A DNA stretch of 64,000 nt, from assembly GCF_001039355.2 (NCBI RefSeq), contig NW_019775441.1, positions 262,312-326,311 of the forward strand, written 5' to 3'. The stretch comes from Lingula anatina (Eukaryota > Brachiopoda > Lingulata > Lingulida > Lingulidae). Positions 25,501 to 37,058 of this stretch are shown here, piece after piece. The translations under genes and the position numbers were made by a program. Position 1 is the first letter of the stretch; the number at the start of each line of letters is the position of its first letter. The notes beneath the pieces are model-generated. The model had not been told where the DNA came from. It worked only from the letters and a program-made list of their open reading frames with translations, and ran no database searches.

Positions 25501-28251
25501 GATGGAATCACAGTTAGTAAAGTGCCAAGTTGAAATCTTTTGTTAATCGTATCATTAAAAATGTTTTGCAAGAAAGGCAGTACATTTAAGTATATAAGTG
25601 GGTAAAAAATGAGGAAATTAGTGTAATACAGTATCGGCAATCCTCTGTGACCTTTCAGGCTAAAATGTCTAAATCTCAGTCTGAGATGGTCTAAAATGGG
25701 GCTACGAGACTAAAAACGTGCGATCATCAGCGTGAGTTAGGACTTATCTCTTTGCAGTAATGGTGAATATGCAACGAATAGTGTTATAAAAAGCAGAACA
25801 ATAGATACACGCAAAACAAATACGAGTGTATATACGTACTTTTTTGTAAAACATAATAATTCTACAGAACAGAGAAAATATCCAAAAATATCCCTAGATG
25901 AATTCTATCGGCTTTTATACCGATACATTGGCACAACGCAGTCGCTGGTCTGGTACCAAACCCAGCTAAATTTCTTTTCATTATTGTAAGCTAAGCGTTA
26001 GATGTTGGGCTATCTTGGATGGTTCGATCAGTTTGTCGATTTTACTTTAACTATGCAAGTGAATGACCTCTGACCTCTGGTTTCGTGTACTCACGATTTC
26101 GCAGCGTTGTCGGCCTGGCATAGGAGACATGTTACAGGGGGGTAGAGGGACGCAGGTTGGGAGGGGGTCGGGCGCAGGCAGACTGGGACACACACAGCCG
26201 GGCTTTTTTATGCACTCCCGGGGCTGGGTGTAAAAGTTCGGTTCGCATTTGAATCCACTTTGGCAATTGGTCACCTGAAAAAGAACCGTGATCGATGAAA
26301 TACATTGTCTCATTAATCCCATACTTTTATAAGATACAGGTAAACATGTAGTGAAAACCGAATTCATTTCTTGTAGATGGTCACCTGCTTGAAAAAGGGG
26401 AATATCAAAGCCAGAAAGACATGCAAAATGCGAGTAGTAAATAATACCCTCAACACTTTGCTTCTGAAAAATATATCTAGCCATTTCACGTGTTATTAAA
26501 AGCATATCGGCTGGGAAAAGGGATAAGATAATGTTCATATGCATACATACAAGTGATTGCGTAGGAATAGTAATCACACATGTATACAGTATATTCGTAG
26601 ATGGCAAGTGAATAAATGAACTGATATACTTGTTCGTAGATTCTTACCTTTCGATAAACATCATATAAAATCAGCTGTAGGGGATTACATTTTATGTCCA
26701 CAAATTTCGCGTCATTAGAGCGATATTAGTAAAATGATGACTCATATTTAACTACATAAATTAGCTATATGAGCTATATGGGTGCCACTGCACTAGGGAA
26801 CACGCTCCACATAAGGAGTCGAACAATTCTCAATACACGTATATCAATCTGAACCATACGTGCTTTGTACGGTAGGATAGGTACGTACTGTGTCGTATGT
26901 ACATACACGTAGCAGAACCAGAACGTGCTTACTTGTGAACAGCGCACTGTTTTTGCCGCTCTAACTTCACACTCGGGGTCTCTAACACATCCCCCTACAG
27001 GATGTGCGGGTAACTCACATCTCTGGGACGGAGAAGGCTGGAAGGTGATGTCACAGTGGTACCCGGGACCGCAACTGTGGCCCTAGAAATAAAATAGACA
27101 ACTTCATTCGTGAGTGCTCTGTCACACCCGGCGCAATCAGGAGTCGCAACAAACGCAATCAATGCAAGTTTAGCGTAGGTACCATTCTTTTTATGTTGGA
27201 CGCTTAAAATGTGTGGAAAGACTTTGATAGTGTACGTACCTGGTTATTTTAATTAAACATATTTCTCGCTGTTGAGGTGAACTGCCTTTTGGTATGCACC
27301 AAACGCAGTATTCCACACGTAATGCAGGCTAAGATGCCCAGACTGTTACAGTGCTGTCGGGGTATTTTCAAAATATTTTCATAATGTTGAAATGGTATGT
27401 GAAATGGTATGTTTAAATGGTATGTTGTCAAAGAAACTATTAGCATGTCATGTGCGCATTTTGAAAAGCACTCTGTCCTTTTACGCATGCTACGACNCGA
27501 CTTTTTTTTTTTTTTTTTTTTTAGGTTTTCCATTCACACAACATCACAGGTGCCGACTTAATATCATAAAAAAAAAGAAATATTTAAAGTCAAACCACAC
27601 CATTTGTGTAGAATGTAATGACTAAATGTATACTGAATACTTTTGTCGTCATATACATTAGGCTCATACGACTGTCCAGTGGCATCATATACCTTACCTG
27701 ACTACAGAGAACTTTAAAACCTCCTTGCACGCACCCTGACTGCCCAGAAGCTGCTGTGAAAAGTACCTGTAAATGAAGAAGGGCAAAGAAGCACTTAAAA
27801 TATCGTAGTAAAATGTTCCTTCATATACGATGTAATATCAGATGCAACATCCTGCATATTCGTGTCATATACAAGTCATTAATAAATATTACCTCTTTTT
27901 GATTCTAAAGAATAATATCACTCACAAAAGGCGTGTGCGTTTTGTGCTAACACCCTCACCCCTTTAAAAAAAAGCCTTGCGTCCGTTCGTAACTTAAACA
28001 TTATTATGTATTCATATGATTTCGATTGATAACTATGGCCGACACTGGGCCAAATCAACACACCCAAACAAGGACACATAAGATTGACTCCCACATAAAA
28101 TGATAATGACGGCATTTGGCTTGTAAATTCTAAAAAATCAAATCTGTCCTAGATGAACTTATCGTAAAACAAACAGATTCTTTTAAATGAAATATTCACT
28201 CACCGTTAAAATTGCATATAATAAAGTTGAAGGAGTACCCGCTTTCATCAT
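22516..28251 (-). CDS. module gene 1: secreted 495-residue protein of eight Cys/Pro-rich modules, family not recognised
   Basis: Ten coding exons, all joined in phase 0: 28251-28204, 27766-27698, 27082-26933, 26274-26095, 25442-25266, 24659-24483, 24091-23918, 23746-23570, 23199-23029, 22680-22516 (TAA). Exons 1-2 give a signal peptide (MMKAGTPSTLLYAILT, then VLFTAASG). Exons 3-10 each encode one module of 50-60 residues. The usual cysteine spacing is C-x5-C-x10-C-x5-C-x-C-x11-C-x5-C-x9/10-C, with GYHCEP-, PGCxCP- and PTCxPxPxC-like motifs and much proline. Exon 3 lacks the CxC part, exon 9 has an added Cys (CC), and exon 10 stops after the sixth Cys. The half GCxC..CV....C recalls trypsin-inhibitor-like (TIL) domains, but the rest does not fit. 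Secretion is inferred; function unknown. An N and a 189-bp duplicate lie in the intron before exon 6. Confidence 0.75.
23831..23905. repeat. (TTATA)n satellite in an intron of module gene 1
   Basis: About 15 units of a five-base repeat ending 14 bases from the donor of exon 7. Confidence 0.95.
24564..24942. other. exact 189-bp duplication across a single N, probable assembly artefact
   Basis: 24564-24752 and 24754-24942 appear identical and are separated only by the N at 24753. The second block repeats the 5' part of exon 6 of module gene 1 and its flanking intron. An unmerged overlap at a contig join explains this better than a real partial exon duplication. Confidence 0.85.
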
Positions 28252-28308
28252 TTTCTTTGCGTCTTCGAGACACAGGTCCAATGTCTCGTGCTGCCGTTTG
28301 AGGGATTT

Positions 28309-28316
28309 TATTTATA
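28309..28316 (-). promoter_or_regulatory. TATA box of module gene 1
   Basis: TATAAATA on the minus strand, about 60 bases before the first ATG (28251). Position and sequence fit a focused core promoter with a short 5' UTR. Confidence 0.6.
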
Positions 28317-29440
28317 CAATTTTGCAACACCGTGCAATGCATCTTAACTCCAATTGAATTCCCATTTAAGGACAAAACAAGGCGTTTACACTCTTTAAAA
28401 TGGATCTTTGATGGTCACAGCTGGAGCGCAAGCTTAATTTAAGACATAGATCTGTCTCTTTTTATGTCAATTTAACCTGCTACAATGTACCGAAAATTGA
28501 TATGTCCAATTCAGCACTTGCACGCGCAAAGACTTCTTCACCCTATCTGCATTTATTCATCTAGGAAATGTATTTCGGGGTAAAAATTACTGATCCAAAA
28601 GTTTTCTTACTTAAAGTGTCTTCAAAGGGATTAACTTTCAAACAGCGTGTTGTCTTTGGTTAATTTAAACTCTTCCATTAAATGGTACACCACGAAAAAA
28701 ATGTTGTTTAAATGCCTGTATAAATGACACTTAATATCAGTCCTAACCTACTTTAGGTGGTGCGTGAGAATGTAATTGTTCGAAAATTCCATGCACAGAC
28801 ACACATTATGTCAAGAATAGATCGACGAAGAAGATGCACGTTTTTGTAGGAGTCCTGTATCCTTGATGTTAAACAAGATGAAACGAGCGTGGCGAAAATT
28901 TAGAAGAAAACCGTATTAGGAAAAATGAGAAAAAGTCGGTTTCTTATATGTTATAGTTGTTATTTATAGCTATACAACTTGTTTATAGAGAACATCATAT
29001 TTCAAATCAAAGCCATTACGTGGGGGTTAGACACGACTAAATGTTTACTTCATCTGACTTCCTTAATTAAATGCTATATTTTCGTGGACAGCTTTATTTC
29101 ATACATCACTGCGGTCACATTAGCGATATATTGTACTCAAGATAAAAAGTACTTTTTATTTTTTTCAGCTGCTTCCCTGCAATATCACCGCCCATCAAGC
29201 CTGCCCTGTGATAACCTGTAAATCCATTAAAAATTTTTTCTGCTCTGTTTCTAAAGCAACGGTGTAGACATTTTTAGATGGGTTTTCACTTTGCTAACTT
29301 CATTATTAATTAAGCCTATTTTCTCGTTTCCACCCTGTTTAAATACAGACACCGCTAGATGATTTTTACTGAGAGTTTTTAATGATCCCGACGCGAACAG
29401 CTGTACCCTTTTGTTTTCGCCTTACATGCACATCCTCAAT
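28317..29440. other. upstream region of module gene 1, no gene seen
   Basis: AT-rich, with no exon or repeat that I can support. It lies between the promoter of module gene 1 and a repeat-rich stretch. Confidence 0.4.
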
Positions 29441-30090
29441 GGCAAGCCTATCCGTCCGAAAGGTTTCATGTTCCTAACTCACCTAACTCCAATGGCGTAA
29501 GGGTACAATGTAAAAAAGTAGAATCAACCACGTCCCGAGGAAAAAAAAACATTCCGAAGTGCCCGTTCATGACAACTTAATCAGTCCCCAAGGTTTCATG
29601 TTCCCAACTCCAATGGTCTAAGGGTATATAGCAGAAATTACGTTTTGAAAAGAGAATCAACCATCCCAGCGAAGGCCACACCCAATGTCACAAAAAAAAA
29701 ACAGAAGGGCCCATACACATCCACAAAGCCAGATTTTTCTATTCCCAAAGCCTTACGCTCCTAAGTTTAATGGTCTAAAGGTAGATAGCAGAGATCACAA
29801 TGTAAAAAAAGATTCAACTGCCCCCAGGACCAAGTCCCGAGTCAAAACATTCTGAAGTGCCCTTCCACATCCCAAATCATACTGTAGCTACTTTTCATGT
29901 TCCTTATTCAACTGGCAGAGACAATGGGTAGATAGTTGAAAATATGAAGTAAAAATTAGACTCGACCACCCCTAGGGACGATCACACCCAAGTCACATAA
30001 AATTTCGAAGAGCCTTTGCAAATTCCTCATGATCATTTTATTAATCTTCGACATATCAAGTTCCTATATGGTGATATTGGAAGTAACAAT
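29440..30090 (+). repeat. degenerate tandem repeat, about 130-160 bp period
   Basis: Four to five diverged units share TTTCATGTTCC-like starts (about 29463, 29593, 29732, 29891, 30050). They also share AATGGTCTAAGGGTA, then a GTAAAAA.AGA.TC.ACC block and a CATTC.GAAGTGCCC block. No coding potential recognised. Confidence 0.55.
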
Positions 30091-30204
30091 GTGAGATAGA
30101 TTATGCATGTTTATCATTGTCCACCCCAGCGGTAGCCGGACCAATGACAGCGTACCTAGCCGAGGTAACCCCGTACCCATTCCAATTCTACCTCTAAGAC
30201 CCCA

Positions 30205-30405
30205 TTTCCAGAGATTAGATCGATCTACTGTCGATCGACCTAACTCCCTGGGGGTTCACGCTAAATAGCTGTCAGCCGGGCGGACACGAAAGTTAATTAC
30301 CCCCTTACAGCTTGTAGTAGGCGGGACGGACATTTAAGCCGGATTATCTGACAGTAATCTAGTGAGACTCCCCGCGGGGATAGATCGATCTAAAAGCTCT
30401 GGGAA
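30205..30405 (+). mobile_element. MITE-like element, family with AGATCGATCT ends (copy 1)
   Basis: About 200 bp with inverted ends: TTTCCAGAGATTAGATCGATC on the left and TAGATCGATC..CTCTGGGAA on the right. Related elements lie at 51819-52060, 54658-54856 (opposite orientation), 60868-61110 and 63730-63929. Copy 1 and the 54.7-kb copy are close in sequence (for example CCCAGGGAGTTAGGTCGATC in one orientation). Confidence 0.65.
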
Positions 30406-30449
30406 TACAGCCTTAAGCACTTCACACCATTTCAGTGACTTAGAAAAAC

Positions 30450-30532
30450 CCTAGTTGTAAAATGCGTTTTGGTTGCAAAATGCATTTTTACGATTTTCTT
30501 TAGTTGCAAAAAGCGTTGCAGTTGCAAAATGC
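30450..30532 (+). repeat. short GTTGCAAAATGCG repeats
   Basis: Four imperfect copies of GTTGCAAAATGCGTTTT within about 80 bases, separated by 5-20 bases. No function assigned. Confidence 0.6.
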
Positions 30533-31219
30533 GGCTCTTCTAAACAATTTTCATCAGTACAATTCGCTATATTTTGTTTATGATAAGATCAACTATAAAA
30601 TAAAGGCATTTTTTCCTGGATTTATTTCACAGACTATTGTAACAGTAATTTGATTATTTTAATTAATTAAAATTTGAAAGCTACAATGTGTAAGTTATCA
30701 GGTAGTAAACGTCCACGTTCTTGATATGGTTTACCAGCAACAAATTTATAAAAGAAAACATATCACTTGTTCTTGAACGCTGGGACTTCGAGACCTTTCC
30801 ATTCTTTTCCATTTCCGGAACTTACAGATGTGTCTAATGTCTAATTCGATAATTTCATTTTAAAGGGAAAACTGCTTAGGAAAATTAATCAATATATGTT
30901 TTGATTCGTGGCATTACAACATTGAAGCTGTCCTCCATCATAGTAGTATCACACTTAGTTTTTTAAGTAATGAGAAGAAAGAAATTTTTTCTAATTTCGT
31001 CTTTCCAAGCGATTCTGGCACCATGTATTAATGACGTTTTTCAAGAACGATTCCAACAACCAGAAACTAGAAAACACTCATTTTCGCTACCAAAAACGCT
31101 CGAAAAACTAAACTTCTATATGGCGCCAGAATCGTTTTTAAAAAACGAAACTAGAAACTAAACTACAACAACTTCAGTGCCCGTATGGCGGTTGGATGAT
31201 GCGGGAGGAGGTGGTGGTT

Positions 31220-34200
31220 CTAATTATCCACGCATCTAGGGCTTGGCCCAGCTGGCCCAGGTGGTGGACAGCGACATCCGGGTTTTCTGATACAACTCCG
31301 TCGCCCAAGCAACATCCTTGGCTCACAATGTTGTCCTGGGGGGCAGCGGACCCTCTGGAAATGGAAATACAGGCTATGACAGATTATGCTTATTTAATTG
31401 TATTCGACATTTCATTGGGTGAGAATTAAAATGCTATAATCTCTATGCTTTAATCTCTTTTTTTCTTCTTCTTTCTTTGGAGATATTGGTATTATTGAAA
31501 GGGTGGGAATATGTTCCTGTGTAGTTTAATGTTACAGCAGGATTGACAGAACTGTGTATTAGATACAGTGTAATTAGGGTATTTCTGTGTTCGTTCTGGG
31601 GTAGTATTACATACTTTAACTGCCAATATTTTTTTTAAAAAATTGAGATGGAGCTTTATAGTTTTCGCGAGGTGATTTGACTATAATTTCCGCTAGTTTT
31701 CTAATTTTCCTCTTTGAGAAAAAAAATCTTCGATCTCTCCAGAACCACACTATTTCAAACTGCATATACATATATTGCATCTCTTTATAATTGCTAGTTT
31801 ACTTATAAATCGAGAAAGAGTGACGTAAAGCTGTGAATTTGTAGGCTCAAAACTTATTTTAATCCAGGGATGATATGTAATAATGAACGCAATTGCAGTC
31901 ACACTTTACCAGTATGCAATGTGTCGGTTTTAAAACAGGGGTAAGAAGACAGGACCACATGCATATGATCAATATATCAGACTATTTCAGTTTGAAAAGG
32001 ATTGCATCTAAACTAAAGGCAAAATTTAAACCATACCACAGCACAGGATACGGGATGGCCAGGCGGACTCATATCACACAGTGGATCTTCCACGCACTCC
32101 GGAATGGGTCCCTGGGGGCCAGGCGGAGGGCATCTACATCCGGGCCTCTTTATACAGGAAGGGCGGGATGTTATCATGGCCGGCTCACAGTGTTCCCCTC
32201 TGTCACATGAGATAAGCTGGAAGAGGCACGGTATAATAGTTAATAGTTGAATTCCGCAACAACAGTGATTGGGGACATTTGTATTCAGGAGCACGCTGGT
32301 GTAATTTCAAGTCAAAACGTTTAATGATTATCAGATTGATAAGCAAATACATTGCAAACCTGGTGTAATACATGACAGAAATGTATTTAACCAGCGCCTG
32401 CAAAAAGTCGATAAGATTAAGATTTATTCTTCATTTAAAAGTGAACATTCTATCCAAAGTCCCGCGTCGTAGGCTATTAAAACTAGTTGGTTCACCATAT
32501 TTCCTCCTTATAAGTTATATAGCTTCGTCACGTTTCTATCATTTAATTCATCTTTTCATAATTATTTTTAAAATCTTCAATAAAAAATCCCAACCACACC
32601 TCACTGCAAGGTACAGGATAACCCGGTCGACTCATAGCACACAGTGGATCCCTCACGCACCTCGGAGTGGGTCCCCGTGGGCCAGGCGGAGGACATCTAC
32701 ATCCTGGCTTCTTTATACAGGAGGGGCGGGATGTTATCATGGCTGGTTCACAGTGTTCCCCTCTGTCACATGAGATAAGCTGGAAGAGACACGGTATACT
32801 ACTAGATCCTACTACATAGTTGAATTATGACAACAATGATTGGGGCCATTCGTATTCAGGAGTACCCTAGTTTCAAGTCAATACGTTTGTTGATGAAAAG
32901 AAAGATAAGCATTTAAAACACATTGCAAATAGGAACAATCTGCTGTAATACACGACAAAATGTATTTCATCAGCGCCTGCAAAAAAAACGATAAAATGAA
33001 GATTTATTCTGCATTTGAAAGTGAACAGTCTATCCAAAGTCGAATGCTATTAAAACTACATAGTTGGTTCACCATATTTCCTCCTTTATATAACTTCGTC
33101 ACGTTTCTATCATTTACTTCATATTTTCAGAATTATTTTAAAATCTCCAACAGAAAAAAAACCCAACCACACCTCACTGCAAGGTACAGGATGACCCGGT
33201 GGACTCATAGCACACAGTGGATCCCTCACGCACCTCGGAGTGGGTCCCCGTGGGCCAGGCGGAGGACATCTACATCCTGGCTTCTTTATACAGGAGGGGC
33301 GGGATGCTATCATGGCTGGTTCACAGTGTTCCCCTCTGTCACATGAGATAAGCTGGAAGAGGCACGGTATACTAGTAAATAGTAGAATTCAGCAACAACA
33401 GTGATTGGGGACAGTCGCAGGGGCGGATTAAGGCCGTTTTCTGGGTCTTCCAGAAGACGGTCAGTTTTTCAAGGATACATTTACGAGTATCTGTATTTTT
33501 TCTGTCGGAAGAAAGTCAAAAAAGTAAGATGTATCAACTAAGATCATATGGAGGACCGTCACAAAATATCTCTGGATCCGCCCCTGAGTCGTATTCAGGA
33601 GAACGCTAGTGTAATTTCAAGTCAAAATGTTTGATGATTATCAGATAGATAAGCAATTAAAAACACATTGCAAATAGGAAACAATTTGATGTAATACACG
33701 ACAAAATGTATTTCATCAGCGCCTGCAAAAAAAACGATAGAATTAAGATTTATTCTGCATTTGAAAGTGAACAGTCTATCCAAAGTCCCGTGTCGTAGGC
33801 TATTAAAACTACATTGTTGGTTCACCATATTTCCTCCTTTATATAGCTTCGTTACGTTTCTATCATTTACTTCATATTTTCAGAATTATTTTAAAATCTC
33901 CAACAGAAAAAATCCTAACCACACCTCACTGCAAGGCACAGGATGGCCTGGTGGACTCATAGAACACAGTGGATCTTCCACGCACTCCGGAATGGGTCCC
34001 TGGGGGCCAGGCGGAGGGCATCTACATCCGGGCCTCTTTATACAGGAAGGGCGGGATGTTATCATGGCCGGCTCACAGTGTTCCCCTCTGTCACATGAGA
34101 TAAGCTGGAAGAGACACGAAATACTACTAGATTCTACTATATAGTTGAATTATAACAACAATGATTGGGGCCATTCGTATTCAGGAGTACGCTAGTTTCA

Positions 34201-36996
34201 AGTCAAAACGTTTGTTGATGAAAAGAAAGATAAGCATTTAAAACACATTGCAAATAGGAAACAATCTGATGTAATACACGACAAAATGTATTTCATCAGC
34301 GCCTGCAAAAAAAAAACGATAAAATTAAGATTTATTCTGCATTTGAAAGTGAGCAGTCTATACATATTTCCTCTATATATATATAGCTTCGTCACGTTTC
34401 TATCATTTACTTCATCTTTTCAGAATTATTCGAAAGCTCCAACAGAAAAATTCCCAACCACACCTCACTGCAAGGTACAGGATGGCCTGGTGGACTCATA
34501 GCACACAGTGGATCTTCCACACACTTCGGGGCGGGTCCGTCTGGGCCGGGCGGAGGGCATCTACATCCGGGCTCTTTCAGGCACGTGGGACGTGATGGTA
34601 TCAAGGCAGGTTCACAGTGGTACCCTGGGTCACATGACATTACCTGGAATAGGCAATTTTTGCGAAGAACTTCTCCTCTCTACTGATTTTTGAAATTCAC
34701 TCTTTGCAATGTCGTGTACAAATAGAAGAAAAAGCTATGAATTCCATTACAAAATATTTTGCATAAAGTTGTGGACGGTTTTCGATGTAATTATACAGAT
34801 CGGTCAGAAGTGTGTTAACCTATATTTGCTTAGATTGTGGTGGTGGCCCATCAAAAAATATAAAGATAAATAATGATAATTGAGCTGCCTTGGCGGAGGT
34901 CTGCTTTCTGTGAGAAATTAAAATGAAGAAGGTTGGTGTCATGTGAACAGGTCTTTCAATTGGTCTGAATATTAAGTAATCAGACAAGGAGATGCACCAG
35001 TAATGACAATTAACCAGTGCCATGCCAATCAATTGCAAATGAGGAAGTGGACGAAGAAAAGAGAAGCAGTTTGCCTACCGTGCTGCAAGCAATAGGAGCT
35101 CCTGGGGGTGACATTGAACACATTCTGTTGGGAACACACCGCATCTTCTCTGTCGCATTCACCTTCGTGTTGCACACACAGTCACGTTTCCCGTCACAGC
35201 AGAACGAGAGCGTGATGTTTTCAGGCTCACAATGATGCCCGGATGAACATTCAAGAAGCTTCAAATGGAAAATTAATTCGTATTTAAATTCAGTATATCA
35301 TTCACATAAGAATTATTTTATGTACACTTAGTATTCGGGGGATAGATAATACCTTGACACATCAGAAAGTAAACCGAGTCCCACCATTTACATGTGTATG
35401 TTACAGATGTAAGTTCCCTGTGATAATTATCAAAACACGTACATGTAACCAAATAAAAACTATGACCTATTAAACTATTCAAAGGGTCTAATCCAAAAAC
35501 TACCTAATTTTTATGCATGCAATTTTTCAATTTTTTTTTTTTTTTTTTACCTTTGAAAATACTCAAAGTTGAATGGACTGGATTTTAAACTCATTTTGTC
35601 TATGTATCATATACATGTACATGTATTTATTATCTTAATATTTAGCTGTTAATTTTACTGTTGTTAATATTGTGTTTACATTTTTAAAACTGTTTGCAAA
35701 GTGTACTTAGCATTTTAATAGGTTTTAGACTTCAAATAATGAGTATTATTCTATACCGTATCACAGGGTACCGCTGTGGTGGACGGACGACAAGTCTCTT
35801 TCGTCTTCACACAGACTGGTTTTGGGGTGGGAGTCTCCGGGTAGAAACAAAATGGCAGCCAGCACACAGGGGCTGGGAGGTACAGTCTGGGCTCACAGTG
35901 ATAGCCAGGGGCACAGCTGACAACCTGTAGGATAAAAAAGAGGATAACAGTAGTAAGTATTTTTTAAATCTATGTCTTTGGGTGTGATGGTTAGTTTAAG
36001 GTCATTGACTGATCTTTACAGTCAGCCATCCTTTTTACCCATATAGATATTTACTAGAAGATAATTTTTGTGGCAAAAGTAAAAAGAAAATAGAATCTTA
36101 TAACAGCAGTCGTTTATTTATTTTTATTGTATTATTTTTTTATCTATTTGTTCATTTATGTTTGATATACAGGCATTTGAATCTGTGGAATAAATGTACA
36201 TTAAAAGTACATAAAAATCCAATAGACGAACCACTGGGAATTCCAGACCGCTGATATTTCACAAAAAAAAATATTCAGTTTTTTTTTTAATTAACTAAAT
36301 AAGATCAGAAACATTCTAAATCTTAGTAAATGATATTTTATTCATTAAAACAGTGCCATTAACGCTGATTTCAAGGAAAATTTTGTCACCTTTTCACACA
36401 CAACCGGTCGCCGAGACCACACACATGGCTGCCCACACTGTATACCAACAGTAACAGGGAAGACAGATATCTGGAAATTTGGGGAAAATAGTGAAAGTGA
36501 AAATTTTCCTTTTTTCTCTTACAAAAAAAAACATGAAGACATTAAAACATGTTCAAGCACAACCATCATTTACCCACAGTAGTGCACTTATATATAGCAC
36601 CAGGCTTCAGAGTACTTGTACTACTTTTTGTACACATACATGTATATAGCACTCTGTATTTAAGCTATTTAACCCCCTTTTTCAACTAAAAAAAATGCTT
36701 GTTGTATAATAACTACCAAAAACATGACGAGCAAAACCTATAAACTTGTGGGCAGCAATATGGCATAGGCTGTTTTAGCGCTGAAATGCTTGCATTAAAG
36801 ATATACATGTATGATACATCAAATATATTATGGCAACAATACCATGGAAAATACATCAATGCAAATTTCTTTGAAAATGCGTATTATAAACAGAATGAAC
36901 CGATCTCACAAATAAAACTTAATATATAAATGTATATCCACTGTATATTCTTACCACGCAGACGACGAAAAGCAGAGGCTTGATCAAGTCGATCAT
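31220..36996 (-). CDS. module gene 2: secreted 501-residue protein of eight Cys/Pro-rich modules, paralog of module gene 1
   Basis: Ten phase-0 exons: 36996-36955, 36470-36390, 35924-35757, 35258-35079, 34643-34464, 34104-33925, 33352-33173, 32779-32600, 32216-32037, 31354-31220 (TAG). MIDLIKPLLFVVCV plus ISVFPVTVG form the signal peptide. Exons 5-9 encode modules of exactly 60 residues with spacing C-x5-C-x10-C-x5-C-x-C-x11-C-x5-C-x10-C. Motifs include CEPA, SRPSCIK, PGCRCPPPGP and SPPGHPV. Exon 3 has seven Cys, exon 4 nine (CC), and exon 10 ends after the sixth Cys (RCVDN). Same strand, exon plan and length as module gene 1 about 3 kb downstream, so the two are tandem duplicates. Exons 6-9 are nearly identical, showing recent exon duplication. 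Extracellular location is inferred; function unknown. Confidence 0.78.
32037..34104 (-). repeat. recent exon-plus-intron tandem duplications (exons 6-9 of module gene 2)
   Basis: Four units of about 570-750 bp, each a 180-bp exon with homologous intron sequence. Shared intron blocks include TGTATTTCATCAGCGCCTGC, GTGAACAGTCTATCC and GATTGGGG.CATTCGTATTC on the plus strand. Exons 6 and 9 share QGPIPECVEDPLC, while exons 7 and 8 share RGPTPRCVRDPLC. Confidence 0.8.
33418..33586. mobile_element. MITE-like element with CAGGGGCGGA termini
   Basis: 169 bp starting CAGGGGCGGATTA and ending GGATCCGCCCCTG. It is flanked by the direct repeat AGTCG (33413-33417 and 33587-33591). Sister introns of the same gene have an uninterrupted GATTGGGG..GTATTC here, so the insertion point is clear. 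The termini recall hAT-type non-autonomous elements, though the visible target duplication is five rather than eight bases. Confidence 0.75.
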
Positions 36997-37051
36997 GCTG
37001 CCCCGATTCTACAGAAGTATTAACTTGAACAGCCGTTGAGGCTTTGGTGCA

Positions 37052-37058
37052 TTATATA
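37052..37058 (-). promoter_or_regulatory. TATA box of module gene 2
   Basis: TATATAA on the minus strand about 56 bases before the start codon at 36996, comparable in placement to the TATA box of module gene 1. Confidence 0.55.

Noticed and set aside
32372-32773. Plus-strand frames over the module exons (also 31893, 32960, 33761, 25154)
   Set aside because: Antisense shadows of conserved minus-strand exons; only the minus-strand frames have matching splice sites and cysteine spacing.
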